Source: Anaerophaga thermohalophila DSM 12881 (GTDB taxonomy: Bacteria > Bacteroidota > Bacteroidia > Bacteroidales > Marinilabiliaceae). From it: a DNA stretch of 64,000 nucleotides. Location of the stretch: the NCBI RefSeq assembly GCF_000191885.1, contig NZ_AEWI01000037.1, forward strand, positions 62,001 to 126,000. The letters run 5' to 3'. The notes under the pieces are model-generated. The model saw nothing but the letters and a program-made list of their open reading frames with translations, searched no databases and was not told the origin of the DNA. The position numbers were made by a program, and so were the translations under genes. This document shows, one piece after another, positions 1 through 7,967 of this stretch (position 1 is the stretch's first letter; each line of letters begins with the position of its first letter).

Positions 1-150
1 TGTCATCACAATTTTAACCTTACCTTCATCGCGCACTTCGATCTCGTAAATCAGTCCCAGATCATAAATATTGACCGGAATTTCCGGGTCATAAACAGTT
101 TTCAGAACTTTTACAATATCACTTTCTATATTTAAGAATTCTTTTTCCAT
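1..150 (-). CDS. MIP18/DUF59 family iron-sulfur assembly factor (SufT-like), partial
   Basis: Only the first 50 codons are inside the window; the gene runs off base 1. The ATG is at 148-150 on the minus strand. The peptide contains DPEIPVNIYDLGLIYEI, the conserved opening of the MIP18/DUF59 family (SufT, PaaD and eukaryotic CIA2 relatives), which helps mature or deliver iron-sulfur clusters. It follows sufE on the same strand after a 453-base gap filled by a tandem repeat and a family A element, so it is probably the last SUF gene here. The Cys residue used by some members would lie in the missing part. The family call is firm; whether it is transcribed with sufE is open because of the long repeat-filled gap. 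Confidence 0.85.
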   Translation of the reverse strand, partial: MEKEFLNIESDIVKVLKTVYDPEIPVNIYDLGLIYEIEVRDEGKVKIVMT

Positions 151-158
151 AACAACAG

Positions 159-290
159 ATTGTTAGATTGTTAGATGTTAGATTGTTAGATGTTAGATTG
201 TTAGATTGTTAGATGTTAGATGTTAGATTGTTAGATTGTTAGATGTTAGATGTTAGGTTGTTAGGTTGTTAGGTTGTTAGATATTAGATA
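159..290. repeat. 7/8-nt tandem repeat (TTAGATG / TTAGATTG)
   Basis: About 17 head-to-tail copies alternate between a 7-mer (TTAGATG) and an 8-mer (TTAGATTG), drifting to TTAGGTTG near the right end. The array begins about 10 bases upstream of the SufT-like start codon (150). Mixed unit lengths would let slippage change the spacing between that gene and anything upstream. A similar 8-nt array sits at 62319-62447. Confidence 0.9.
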
Positions 291-299
291 AAACAATTG

Positions 300-443
300 A
301 TGAGCCCGGTCTAAAAAGCATCTTTGTTGCCAAACTCGTTGTTGTTTTAAATTTTGCATCCTCATTAACAACAAGTTAACTCCGTTACAAGAATTTAAAA
401 CGCCTTGATTTTGACAAAAATATGCTTTTTATACTGCACTCAT
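300..443 (+). repeat. Family A palindromic element, copy A1
   Basis: A 144-bp element starting ATGAGCCCGGTCTAAAAAGC and ending GCTTTTTATACTGCACTCAT; the two ends are imperfect inverted repeats of about 35 nt. The interior also pairs loosely (TTGTTGTTTTAAATTTTGCA on the left, GAATTTAAAACGCC on the right). It encodes nothing recognisable. Related copies: 6494-6637, 8085-8137, 33050-33110, 35952-36088, 41137-41285, and a remnant at 50748-50765. Confidence 0.85.
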
Positions 444-603
444 TCATATAATAGTGATAATCTAATTTTTACAACAAATCAAAACTAACATTTCTCATAA
501 CAAAAACTTTGGGTATCCCGGAATCCGTAGCTTTAGCACAGGATCACAGGGAGTTTATGAATTCAGACTCTTTTTACGGAGTATTGCTAAACAATACCAA
601 ACA
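444..603. other. Rest of the sufE to SufT-like gap
   Basis: With the tandem repeat and A1 this makes a 453-base gene-free stretch (151-603). Bases 444-603 hold no ORF, promoter box or strong hairpin that I can support. Confidence 0.6.
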
Positions 604-1026
604 TCAGTTCTGCTTCACTTTAAAAGCAAGAGCATAGGCTTTTATTTGTTTTATCATGGCCACCAGCCCGTTGCTCCTGGTAGGCGACAAATGTTCTTTT
701 AGCCCGATTTTATCTATAAAATAAAGATCGGCATCCAGAATTTCATCGGGTGTATGTCCTGAAAGAACGCGCAGCAAAAGTGCTACAATACCTTTCACAA
801 TAATGGCATCACTATCTCCCTGAAATTCTATTTTCCCGTCGTTCAACTCTGCATGCAGCCAAACTTTTGACTGGCATCCTTCTATCAGGTTCTGGTCTTT
901 CCGGTGTGCTTCATCGAACGAATCCAGTTCGTTTCCCATCTCAATAAGAAGGGAATATTTATCCATCCAGTCGTCAAAGGCAGAAAATTCCTCTATTATT
1001 TCGTCTTGTTTTTCGTTTATCGTCAT
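604..1026 (-). CDS. sufE: SufE family sulfur acceptor protein
   Basis: SufE takes the persulfide sulfur from the SufS desulfurase and passes it to the SufBCD scaffold in the cytoplasm. The 140-aa length is typical. The motif EGCQSKVWL near residue 50 holds the conserved acceptor Cys of SufE/CsdE, and GIVALLLRVLSGHTPDEI matches the family's helical core. It lies 48 bases downstream of sufS on the same strand. A TATCTTTG box (1040-1047, minus strand) just upstream could give a secondary promoter with a very short leader. CsdE is the alternative name, but the SUF neighbours make SufE the better call. Confidence 0.95.
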   Translation of the reverse strand: MTINEKQDEIIEEFSAFDDWMDKYSLLIEMGNELDSFDEAHRKDQNLIEGCQSKVWLHAELNDGKIEFQGDSDAIIVKGIVALLLRVLSGHTPDEILDADLYFIDKIGLKEHLSPTRSNGLVAMIKQIKAYALAFKVKQN

Positions 1027-1039
1027 GATTCTTTTTTTA

Positions 1040-1047
1040 CAAAGATA
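1040..1047 (-). promoter_or_regulatory. -7 box TATCTTTG upstream of sufE
   Basis: A perfect Bacteroidota -7 box on the minus strand, 14 bases before the sufE ATG. No -33 TTG at the usual distance is seen, so it may be a weak internal promoter. Confidence 0.4.
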
Positions 1048-1074
1048 AGAACTTCATACGAATGCCCCGATACA

Positions 1075-2295
1075 CTATTCAAGCATTGTACCTACCCGGT
1101 TCAAAGCCCCGACAAGACGGTCGATTTCGTCGCGGGTATTGTAAAAAGCAAAAGAGGCTCTGACCGTTCCCGGAATACCAAAACGATCCATCAGAGGCTG
1201 CGCACAATGATGGCCGGTGCGCAATGCAAATCCCAGTTTATCGAGCAGTGTTCCCACATCAAACGGATGAGCTTTCCCCAAAAGGAATGAAATAACACTG
1301 GTATGATCTGAAGCTTGCCCAATCAGACGAATGCCCGGAACAGCCTTCATTTTCTTCATGCCATATTCGAAAAGATCGTGTTCATAATCCCAAATATCAT
1401 TAAGGTTTTTGCTTTCCAGGTATTCCAGAGCTGCCCCAAGTGCTATAACGCCCGCAAAATTTGGGGTGCCGGCCTCAAATTTATAGGGCAATTCATTGAA
1501 TGTTGTCCCGGAAAATGAAACCTTGTCAATCATCTCCCCGCCACCCTGGTATGGTTCCATTTTTTCGAGCCACTCACGTTTTCCGTAAAGAATCCCCACA
1601 CCTGTGGGCCCATACATTTTATGTGCACTGAACACATAAAAATCGCAATCGAGTTTCTGCACATCAACAGGAAGATGATGAATGGCCTGGGCCCCGTCAA
1701 TGATCACCGGAACATCAAAAGCATGGGCTTTTTCTATCATTTTCCCAACCGGATTGATTGTTCCCATAACATTGCTAATGTGGGTTACGGAAACAATTTT
1801 TGTTTTGCCTGAAAAGAGTTTCCCGAAAGCATCCATATCCAGTTCACCATCATCGGTAACGGGGACAACCTTTATATGTATCCCTTTTCGTTTCTGTAAT
1901 AATTGCCAGGGCACAATATTGGAATGATGCTCCATTTCTGTCAGAATCACCTCATCGCCCTCCGAAAAAAGATGCTCCCCTAACGAAGTGGCTAAAAGAT
2001 TAATTGACTCGGTTGTACCTTTGGTGAAAATGATCTCTTCGTTACTTCCGGCATTGATAAAACCCGCTACCTTTTTGCGTACCTCTTCAAAAGCTTCAGT
2101 ACACAGATTACCGAGATGGTGTACGCTTCTGTGTATATTACTGTTGATACGGCGGTATACATCAGCTTCGGCTTCAATTACCGAAAGCGGCTTCTGGGTA
2201 GTGGCCGCATTGTCGAAATAGACGAGCGGCTTACCATACACCTTTTCGGCAAGGATGGGAAAATCGTTTCTTATTTCCTGGATATTAAGACCCAT
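1075..2295 (-). CDS. sufS: Cysteine desulfurase SufS
   Basis: A PLP enzyme that removes sulfur from cysteine to give alanine and an enzyme-bound persulfide for SufE. At 406 aa it has the usual length. The PLP lysine is in FSAHKMYGPTGVG, and the active-site Cys is in the type II signature RTGHHCAQPL near residue 360, which places it with SufS rather than IscS/NifS. FDNAATTQKP near the N-terminus is the canonical opening. It sits between sufD (81-base gap containing a hairpin) and sufE (48-base gap). Confidence 0.97.
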   Translation of the reverse strand: MGLNIQEIRNDFPILAEKVYGKPLVYFDNAATTQKPLSVIEAEADVYRRINSNIHRSVHHLGNLCTEAFEEVRKKVAGFINAGSNEEIIFTKGTTESINLLATSLGEHLFSEGDEVILTEMEHHSNIVPWQLLQKRKGIHIKVVPVTDDGELDMDAFGKLFSGKTKIVSVTHISNVMGTINPVGKMIEKAHAFDVPVIIDGAQAIHHLPVDVQKLDCDFYVFSAHKMYGPTGVGILYGKREWLEKMEPYQGGGEMIDKVSFSGTTFNELPYKFEAGTPNFAGVIALGAALEYLESKNLNDIWDYEHDLFEYGMKKMKAVPGIRLIGQASDHTSVISFLLGKAHPFDVGTLLDKLGFALRTGHHCAQPLMDRFGIPGTVRASFAFYNTRDEIDRLVGALNRVGTMLE

Positions 2296-2313
2296 AGCTT
2301 TATATATAATAAA

Positions 2314-2349
2314 TCCGGTACCTGCAGATCACAAACAACAGGCACCGGA
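2314..2349 (-). promoter_or_regulatory. Hairpin in the sufD-sufS gap
   Basis: TCCGGTACCTG (2314-2324) and CAGGCACCGGA (2339-2349) form an 11-bp stem with one mismatch and a 14-nt loop, between the sufD stop and the sufS ATG. No U-tract follows on the minus strand, so it resembles a processing or mRNA-stability hairpin more than a terminator. A related GCACCGGTGC palindrome lies in the 3' end of sufD. Confidence 0.5.
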
Positions 2350-2376
2350 ACGTATTTCAAAATATTTTGTCACCTT

Positions 2377-3768
2377 TTACATGCAGGATACACCGGTGCC
2401 TTTTTGACCACATACCACGCACGAGTGGCACTTGTCGAGTTCTCCCCGGAAGCGTTTTTCAACTAAAGTACGTATCTGCTCACGAAGAAGTTCCACTTGT
2501 ATCTTCTCAATCACCTCGTAAGCAAAGGCGTACATCAGCAGGATTGTGGCCTCCTCCCTGTTGATTCCGCGACTGCGCAGGTAAAACATGGCTTCTTCGT
2601 CAAGTTGTCCCACTGTAGCTCCATGGCTGCATTTCACATCATCGGCATAAATCTCCAGCTGTGGCTTGGTATTAATTTTTGCATCATTGGTCAGCAACAG
2701 GTTATTGTTCGTCTGGTAAGCGTTGGTCTTCTGTGCATCAGGACGAACCATTATTTTTCCGGTAAAAGCACCTGTTGCATGGTCGTCGAGCACCCCTTTA
2801 AAGAGCTCATCGCTGAAACAATCCGGAACCGCGTGATCAATAAAGGAAAAATTGTCTACATGCTGATTCTTATCCAGCAGGTAGAGTCCGTATGAATGTC
2901 CTTCAGCATGTGTTCCGGCCAGTTTAAGTGTAATATTATTTCTTCCTACGCCTGTATGCAAAGTCAGGTTATTGGTCTTCACGTACGAGTCTTCCTTCTG
3001 CTCAAAGTAAAAACCGGCCACCTGAGTTGTTGCATTATGCTGATTCTGAAGATTGTAAAAATCCAACCGGGCATTTTTATCCACAAAAGCTTCAGTAACA
3101 TTGTTGATCACAAACTTATCCGATGTCAGTGTATGATCGCACACCATTACACGTGCATCACTGTCTTCTTCAAGAACAATAAGATTACGCTGAGTGGTCA
3201 TTAACGGTTCCTCCGACATCAGAATATTGACAACCTGAACAGGTTTTTCAACCGTCACTCCCCGTGGAATGTGAATGTAAAACCCGTCACTGGCAAACAT
3301 GGTATTCATAGCCACAATGCCATCGGAAAGATAAGGTGCATTCTTACCATAATATTTCTCAAGAAATGACGGGTCTTCTTTGGCCAGTTGCGCCAGACTC
3401 CCGATACGGACACCTTCAGGAAGACCGTCGGGTTTATTACGTGCATAATACCAGCCATTTACAACAAAAATGGTGAACGAATCAAGCGAATCAACATCGC
3501 AGGAAAAAATATCTTCAACATTTTCAACGAGTATATCCGGGGTCAGACTCAGGGTATAATCTCCCGAAAAGAGCGGCTGAAGGTTTGTGTACTTATAATC
3601 TTCAACCTTATTCGATGGTATGCCCAGCCTCCTGAATGCTTCAAAAGCATCGGCACGCAATGCATTCATAACGGAGGAAGAGTTGCCTTCGATCAGGGGG
3701 CGGTTTTCTTCGAACAAACCATCCAGAGTCACATCCCTTCCTATTATATTTTTAATTACATTATCCAT
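2377..3768 (-). CDS. sufD: SufD, Fe-S assembly scaffold subunit
   Basis: SufD partners SufB and SufC in the SufBC2D scaffold that builds iron-sulfur clusters. The 463-aa protein has the SufB/SufD beta-helix core (DGFYIHIPRGV, VMVCDHTLTSDKFVINNVTE) and the conserved C-terminal stretch DDVKCSHGATVGQLDEEAMF, whose His lies at the SufB-SufD interface in known structures. The last 20 residues add a cysteine-rich tail (CHSCVVCGQKGTGVSCM, four Cys) absent from the E. coli protein. Gaps are 43 bases to sufC and 81 to sufS. Start: the ATG gives MDNVIKNIIG. Function is secure; the tail's role is unknown. Confidence 0.95.
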   Translation of the reverse strand: MDNVIKNIIGRDVTLDGLFEENRPLIEGNSSSVMNALRADAFEAFRRLGIPSNKVEDYKYTNLQPLFSGDYTLSLTPDILVENVEDIFSCDVDSLDSFTIFVVNGWYYARNKPDGLPEGVRIGSLAQLAKEDPSFLEKYYGKNAPYLSDGIVAMNTMFASDGFYIHIPRGVTVEKPVQVVNILMSEEPLMTTQRNLIVLEEDSDARVMVCDHTLTSDKFVINNVTEAFVDKNARLDFYNLQNQHNATTQVAGFYFEQKEDSYVKTNNLTLHTGVGRNNITLKLAGTHAEGHSYGLYLLDKNQHVDNFSFIDHAVPDCFSDELFKGVLDDHATGAFTGKIMVRPDAQKTNAYQTNNNLLLTNDAKINTKPQLEIYADDVKCSHGATVGQLDEEAMFYLRSRGINREEATILLMYAFAYEVIEKIQVELLREQIRTLVEKRFRGELDKCHSCVVCGQKGTGVSCM

Positions 3769-3811
3769 TCAATCAGCTTATTAATATTCAACTCAAAAAA
3801 GGAATCACACT

Positions 3812-4567
3812 TCAACGGTCTTCAAACTCTTTTTTAATCCAGTCGTATCCTTTGGCTTCGAGTTCGTGTGCCAAATCTTTTCCTCCTGTTTTCACAATCC
3901 GCCCGTGATAAAGAACGTGCACATAATCGGGGACAATATACTCAAGTAACCGCTGATAATGGGTAATCAGGATAGTGGCATTGTCGGGTCGTTTCAACTT
4001 ATTAACCCCGTGCGCTACATTCCTGAGGGCATCAATATCCAATCCCGAGTCGGTTTCGTCGAGGATGGCCAGTTTAGGTTCGAGCATGGCCATCTGAAAA
4101 ATTTCATTTTTTTTCTTTTCTCCGCCGCTAAAGCCTTCATTAACTGACCGGTTGGTAAGATTGGAATCAATGTCAACCAGACTCATCTTTTCACGCATCA
4201 GCTTCAGAAAATCACTGGCAGAAATCGGCTCCTGTCCCCGATACTTTCTGATTTCATTGAGAGACGTTCTCAGGAAATTAACCATGCTCACGCCCGGAAT
4301 CTCCACCGGATACTGGAAACTCAGAAACAGCCCCTCACGGGCACGGTCTTCAGGGGCCATGTCAAGGATATCATGACCATTAAATAGTACTTCACCTTCG
4401 CTCACTTCAAACATTTCGTTGCCGGCAAGCACTGAAGCAAGTGTACTTTTGCCGGAGCCATTGGGTCCCATAATGGCATGTACTTCTCCGGGCTTGACTT
4501 TCAGGTCAATACCCCTGAGTATTTCTTTATCATCTATCTTTACATGTAAATTTTTAATCGAAAGCAT
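3812..4567 (-). CDS. sufC: SufC, Fe-S assembly ATPase
   Basis: The ABC-type ATPase of the SUF scaffold, cytoplasmic, driving conformational change in SufBCD. At 251 aa it is full length. Visible motifs: Walker A GPNGSGKST near residue 35, Q-loop LSFQYPVEIPGV, the SufC-type signature GFSGGEKKKNE (in place of LSGGQ), Walker B LAILDETDSGLD and the switch His in ILITHYQR. It is 43 bases from both sufB and sufD, so one transcript is likely. Confidence 0.98.
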   Translation of the reverse strand: MLSIKNLHVKIDDKEILRGIDLKVKPGEVHAIMGPNGSGKSTLASVLAGNEMFEVSEGEVLFNGHDILDMAPEDRAREGLFLSFQYPVEIPGVSMVNFLRTSLNEIRKYRGQEPISASDFLKLMREKMSLVDIDSNLTNRSVNEGFSGGEKKKNEIFQMAMLEPKLAILDETDSGLDIDALRNVAHGVNKLKRPDNATILITHYQRLLEYIVPDYVHVLYHGRIVKTGGKDLAHELEAKGYDWIKKEFEDR

Positions 4568-4610
4568 ACGTTGTCTGAATGAAAAAATTTGACTTAAGAA
4601 TTATTTACCA

Positions 4611-6059
4611 TTAACCCACACTACCTTCCAAACTGATTTCAAGCAGTTTCTGAGCCTCAACGGCAAACTCCATAGGCAACTGATTGATGACCTCCTTCAC
4701 ATATCCGTTAACGATCAGGCCAACCGCATTTTCGGTATCAATGCCACGCTGGTTGCAGTAAAATATCTGGTCTTCACCAATTTTTGAAGTAGTCGCCTCG
4801 TGCTCAACCTTAGCAGTGTTATTATTGATCTCAAGATACGGGAAAGTGTGGGCGCCGCATTTGTCGCCAAGAAGCAGCGAGTCGCACTGCGAAAAGTTAC
4901 GGGCATTTTCGGCCCTTTTGGATACTTTTACCAAACCACGGTAACTGTTCTGGCTTTTCCCTGCCGAAATACCTTTGGATACCACCAGACTTTTGGTGTT
5001 CTTCCCGAGATGAATCATTTTGGTTCCTGTATCCGCCTGTTGATGATTATTTGTAAGCGCAACCGAATAAAATTCACCGGAAGAGTGGTCGCCCATCAAC
5101 ACGCAGCTTGGATATTTCCAGGTAATGGCCGAACCTGTTTCCACCTGCGTCCATGAAATTTTTGAATAGTCTCCCTTGCACAAGCCCCGTTTTGTAACAA
5201 AATTATAGATACCACCTTTCCCGTCTTTGTCGCCGGGATACCAGTTCTGAACGGTGCTGTATTTTACCTCGGCACGTTCCATAACAACAATTTCCACAAT
5301 TGCGGCATGAAGCTGGTTCTCGTCTCGCATGGGGGCGGTGCACCCTTCCAGGTAACTGACATAGCTGTCGTCCTCGGCAATTATAAGTGTTCTCTCGAAC
5401 TGTCCGGTATCCCGGGCATTTATCCGAAAATAGGTAGACAACTCAACAGGACAGTGTACTCCCCTGGGAATGTACACAAATGAGCCGTCTGAGAAAACCG
5501 CCGAATTCAATGCAGCAAAATAGTTATCATCAGGTGGAACAACACTGCCTATATAATTCTTCACCAAATTGGGATATTCACGTATTGCTTCACTAATACT
5601 GCAGAAAATAATCCCCTTTTCGGCCAATGTCTCTCTAAATGTAGTTTTCACCGAAACACTATCCATGACGGCATCAACGGCCACTCCTGCAAGCTGCTTC
5701 TGTTCTTCAAGCGGAATACCCAGCTTATCAAACGTAGCTTTCAGATCGGGGTCAACCTCATCCAGGCTGTTAAGCTTAGGCTTACGCCTGGGAGCAGCAT
5801 AGTAAATGATGTCCTGAAAATCGATTTCAGGAATATTAAGATGTGCCCAACCGGGAGTTTTCATTTTCAACCAGTTACGATAAGCATCCAGTCTGAACTC
5901 CAACATAAACCGGGGCTCTCCTTTTCGTTTGGATATTTCCCTGATCACATCTTCATTCAGACCTTTTGGAAGCGAATCCATCTCAATATCGGTATGGAAA
6001 CCGTATTTATATTCACCTCTTGTTACTTCTTCCAGTATTTTATCTTGTTCTGTTGCCAT
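4611..6059 (-). CDS. sufB: SufB, Fe-S assembly scaffold subunit
   Basis: The core scaffold on which SUF assembles clusters. The 482-aa protein has the expected SufB order: [20 protein letters not shown] near residue 40, [20 protein letters not shown] in the middle, [23 protein letters not shown], and C-terminal [19 protein letters not shown] with the conserved Cys. It is the first gene of the operon. The nearest -7 box on its strand is 6395-6402, implying a leader of about 330 nt unless a closer promoter was missed. Confidence 0.98.
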   Translation of the reverse strand: MATEQDKILEEVTRGEYKYGFHTDIEMDSLPKGLNEDVIREISKRKGEPRFMLEFRLDAYRNWLKMKTPGWAHLNIPEIDFQDIIYYAAPRRKPKLNSLDEVDPDLKATFDKLGIPLEEQKQLAGVAVDAVMDSVSVKTTFRETLAEKGIIFCSISEAIREYPNLVKNYIGSVVPPDDNYFAALNSAVFSDGSFVYIPRGVHCPVELSTYFRINARDTGQFERTLIIAEDDSYVSYLEGCTAPMRDENQLHAAIVEIVVMERAEVKYSTVQNWYPGDKDGKGGIYNFVTKRGLCKGDYSKISWTQVETGSAITWKYPSCVLMGDHSSGEFYSVALTNNHQQADTGTKMIHLGKNTKSLVVSKGISAGKSQNSYRGLVKVSKRAENARNFSQCDSLLLGDKCGAHTFPYLEINNNTAKVEHEATTSKIGEDQIFYCNQRGIDTENAVGLIVNGYVKEVINQLPMEFAVEAQKLLEISLEGSVG

Positions 6060-6246
6060 ATCCCACTAATTCTAATCAATTCATTTCAGCCTGAGCTATT
6101 GATCTAATAGCTTGAAAGCGTCTAAAAAATAATTCTTTGGAAAATCTGAATTCAACCCTTGCTGTTGCAAGTATTGTTTCTCATTGAGTCACACAGAGGT
6201 GCACGGAGCAAATCACAGAGATTCACAGAGAAATTTATATACGGCG

Positions 6247-6292
6247 CTTATCTTATATCTAAAAATCCAACGCATGGATATGCTCGTTTCAG
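6247..6292. repeat. Family B fragment B10
   Basis: CTTATATCTAAAAATCCAAC followed by ATGCTCGTTTCA matches the inner and terminal parts of family B without its other end. It lies in the presumed SUF leader. A similar piece (CATCTTATATCTAA...AAATCCAACG) lies at about 36108-36135. Confidence 0.55.
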
Positions 6293-6394
6293 GACTCTTT
6301 TGTCGCATTTCTACTACTAACTAACAACAACCCAACAAACCGGGTTCAATGGATTAAGGATTAATAACATTTATGGATGTAAAAAATGAATTCG

Positions 6395-6402
6395 CAAAGA
6401 TA
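6395..6402 (-). promoter_or_regulatory. Probable SUF operon promoter (-7 box TATCTTTG)
   Basis: A perfect minus-strand TATCTTTG. It is the only TAnnTTTG on this strand between the sufB ATG and the flanking repeats. A clear -33 TTG is not visible. A start near 6388 is inferred. Confidence 0.45.
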
Positions 6403-6493
6403 CCAAACATTTAGATTAAATCTAAATTCAGACAGGAATTTAATCCGTATAAGCCTTGTCTCTTTGGCGGACAGGAACCGTATGCTTTAATTT

Positions 6494-6637
6494 ATGAGTG
6501 CAGTTTAAAAAGCCTTTTGACCCCTAAATCCCCTAAAGGGGACTTTTTCAAACTGCTGATTTTTAGCAGTTCCCCTTTAGGAGCAGGGGTAAAATGGTGA
6601 AAATCAGTAGTTTGAAGGCTTTTTATACTGCACTCAT
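6494..6637. repeat. Family A element, copy A6 (nested CCCC/GGGG interior)
   Basis: Ends ATGAGTGCAGTTTAAAAAGC and GCTTTTTATACTGCACTCAT are almost perfect inverted repeats. The interior differs from other A copies: CCCCTAAATCCCCTAAAGGG, then an inner hairpin (CTGCT...AGCAG) and TTCCCCTTTAGGAGCAGGGG, so the whole 144 bp folds as nested stems. Family B copy B1 starts four bases later. Confidence 0.85.
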
Positions 6638-6641
6638 TTAT

Positions 6642-6807
6642 TCATCCGTATATAATTTATTTATTAAGGTCGGATGGAACTCGCATGAAAGATTTATCCA
6701 TATTCTTATTGTGGAAAACCTATCTATGTTCATTTCATCTTAAATCTTAAATCTTATATCTAAAAATCTGATAATCTATTAAGGCAATCTGTGTCATGCT
6801 CGTTTCA
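6642..6807 (-). repeat. Family B element, copy B1 (long form)
   Basis: Minus-strand orientation: starts TGAAACGAGCATGACA at 6807 and ends TATACGGATGA at 6642. It has the long-form middle (AGATTTAAGATTTAAGATG). It lies between divergent sufB and the ThiL-like gene and is not fused to either reading frame. Confidence 0.8.
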
Positions 6808-6894
6808 CTCCTGGCGAACCACTACCAACTATCCGCTAAGCACTACTCACTAAATTACTTGTATCGGATAATAAAACGTTCAAATCTATTGTTA

Positions 6895-6902
6895 TATCTT
6901 TG
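6895..6902 (+). promoter_or_regulatory. -7 box TATCTTTG for the ThiL-like gene
   Basis: A perfect Bacteroidota -7 box, 18 bases before the ATG at 6921. It overlaps the more upstream in-frame ATG at 6900, which argues for the downstream start. No -33 TTG at normal spacing. Confidence 0.6.
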
Positions 6903-6920
6903 CATTTTAAAACTGAAGCT

Positions 6921-7967
6921 ATGAGCAACACCATCACCCCTCTGTCGGAAATTGGTCTTTTCGGTTTAATAGAACGTTATGACAAAATATTTCATAAACG
7001 ACATGAAACCACGTTTAAAGGCATCGAAAACGACGCAGCCATCATAAAGATTAAAGACGACAACCTTGTGACAGCACAAACCATGATGCTCGAAGGCATT
7101 CATTTTGATCTCACCTATTTCCCTTTGAAGCATCTGGGGTATAAAGCGGTCGTCTCCGGAATATCCGATGTAATAGCTTCGGGAACGAAACCAACACATA
7201 TCAGTATCGCTCTCGGACTAAGCGGAAAGATGTCGCTCGAAGCAGTAGACAGGCTCATGGATGGAGTCTCCCTCGCTTGTGAAAAATATGAACTTGACCT
7301 TATCGGTTTCAGACCTTCGTCCTCATTAACAGGACTTTCCATTGCTGTTTCAGCATTTGGATTCACAGAAAACATTCCTTTGAGCCGGTTCGGGGCCGGA
7401 GAAAACGACCTTATATGTGTTACCGGCGATCTTGGTTCAGCATTTATGGGTCTCCAACTTCTTGAACGCGAAAAAAAGGTAATGAACGAGACAAGTGAAA
7501 CCAACCCCGATTTCGGAAGTTATGACTACCTGTTGGAGCGACAACTCAAACCCGAAGCCCGTATCGGGTTATTATCTATGCTGAAAGATGCCGGCATACG
7601 CCCAACCTCTATGACTTTGATACGGGAAGGGCTGGCAGCATCACTTTTACGGTTGTGTAAGGCTTCGGATGTAGGTTGCAACATCTACGAAAACAAAATT
7701 CCCATTGACCATACAACCACGGCACTCGGCGACGAGATGGAAATAAACCCGGTAGTGGCTGCCCTTAACGGCGGAGAAGACTTTGAAATCCTTTTTACCA
7801 TTACGCTCGATGATTACCGGAAAATTGAAAAAGAAGGAAAGAAACTCGACAATGTCTTTTTAACAGGCCACATCACCAACAAAACAAAAGGATACATCTT
7901 AGAGACAAATGCAGGTGAGGAAGTACCGCTTAAAGCTCGCGGATGGGGAAAAGGAGAGGATAATTAG
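6921..7967 (+). CDS. ThiL-like (AIR-synthase fold) protein with degraded active site
   Basis: This 348-aa protein aligns along its length with thiamine-monophosphate kinase ThiL: LEGIHFDLTYFPLKHLGYKA, SDVIASGTKPTH, DLGSAFMGLQLLEREK, LLERQLKPEARIG and the C-terminal LNGGEDFEILFT. Residues that bind Mg-ATP and substrate in known ThiL are changed: GDDAA reads ENDAA, the Asp of TDMLVEG is missing (QTMMLEG), GGDTT reads GFRPS, and DISDGL reads LIREGL. SDV, GDLG and GGED remain. It is therefore a pseudoenzyme candidate or a relative with another activity; I would not name it thiL. The start at MSNTITPLS is chosen because the -7 box (6895-6902) overlaps the earlier ATG. No TPP riboswitch and no thiamine genes are nearby. 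Confidence 0.8.
   Translation: MSNTITPLSEIGLFGLIERYDKIFHKRHETTFKGIENDAAIIKIKDDNLVTAQTMMLEGIHFDLTYFPLKHLGYKAVVSGISDVIASGTKPTHISIALGLSGKMSLEAVDRLMDGVSLACEKYELDLIGFRPSSSLTGLSIAVSAFGFTENIPLSRFGAGENDLICVTGDLGSAFMGLQLLEREKKVMNETSETNPDFGSYDYLLERQLKPEARIGLLSMLKDAGIRPTSMTLIREGLAASLLRLCKASDVGCNIYENKIPIDHTTTALGDEMEINPVVAALNGGEDFEILFTITLDDYRKIEKEGKKLDNVFLTGHITNKTKGYILETNAGEEVPLKARGWGKGEDN

Larger units (their letters stand above)
6060..6493. other. sufB upstream region: long leader with repeat fragments
   Basis: This gene-free stretch holds the likely SUF promoter (6395-6402), a family B fragment (6247-6292), and at 6186-6235 a degenerate series of CACAGAG-type units. No ORF with family resemblance and no recognised riboswitch or Fe-S regulator site is seen. 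If 6395-6402 is the promoter, the first 330 nt of the SUF mRNA are untranslated. Confidence 0.5.

Noticed and set aside
159-290. CRISPR array
   Set aside because: The units are 7-8 nt and contiguous with no spacers; no cas genes are present.
6060-6493. TPP or other riboswitch near the SUF and ThiL-like genes
   Set aside because: No thi-box or other recognised riboswitch core is seen on either strand.
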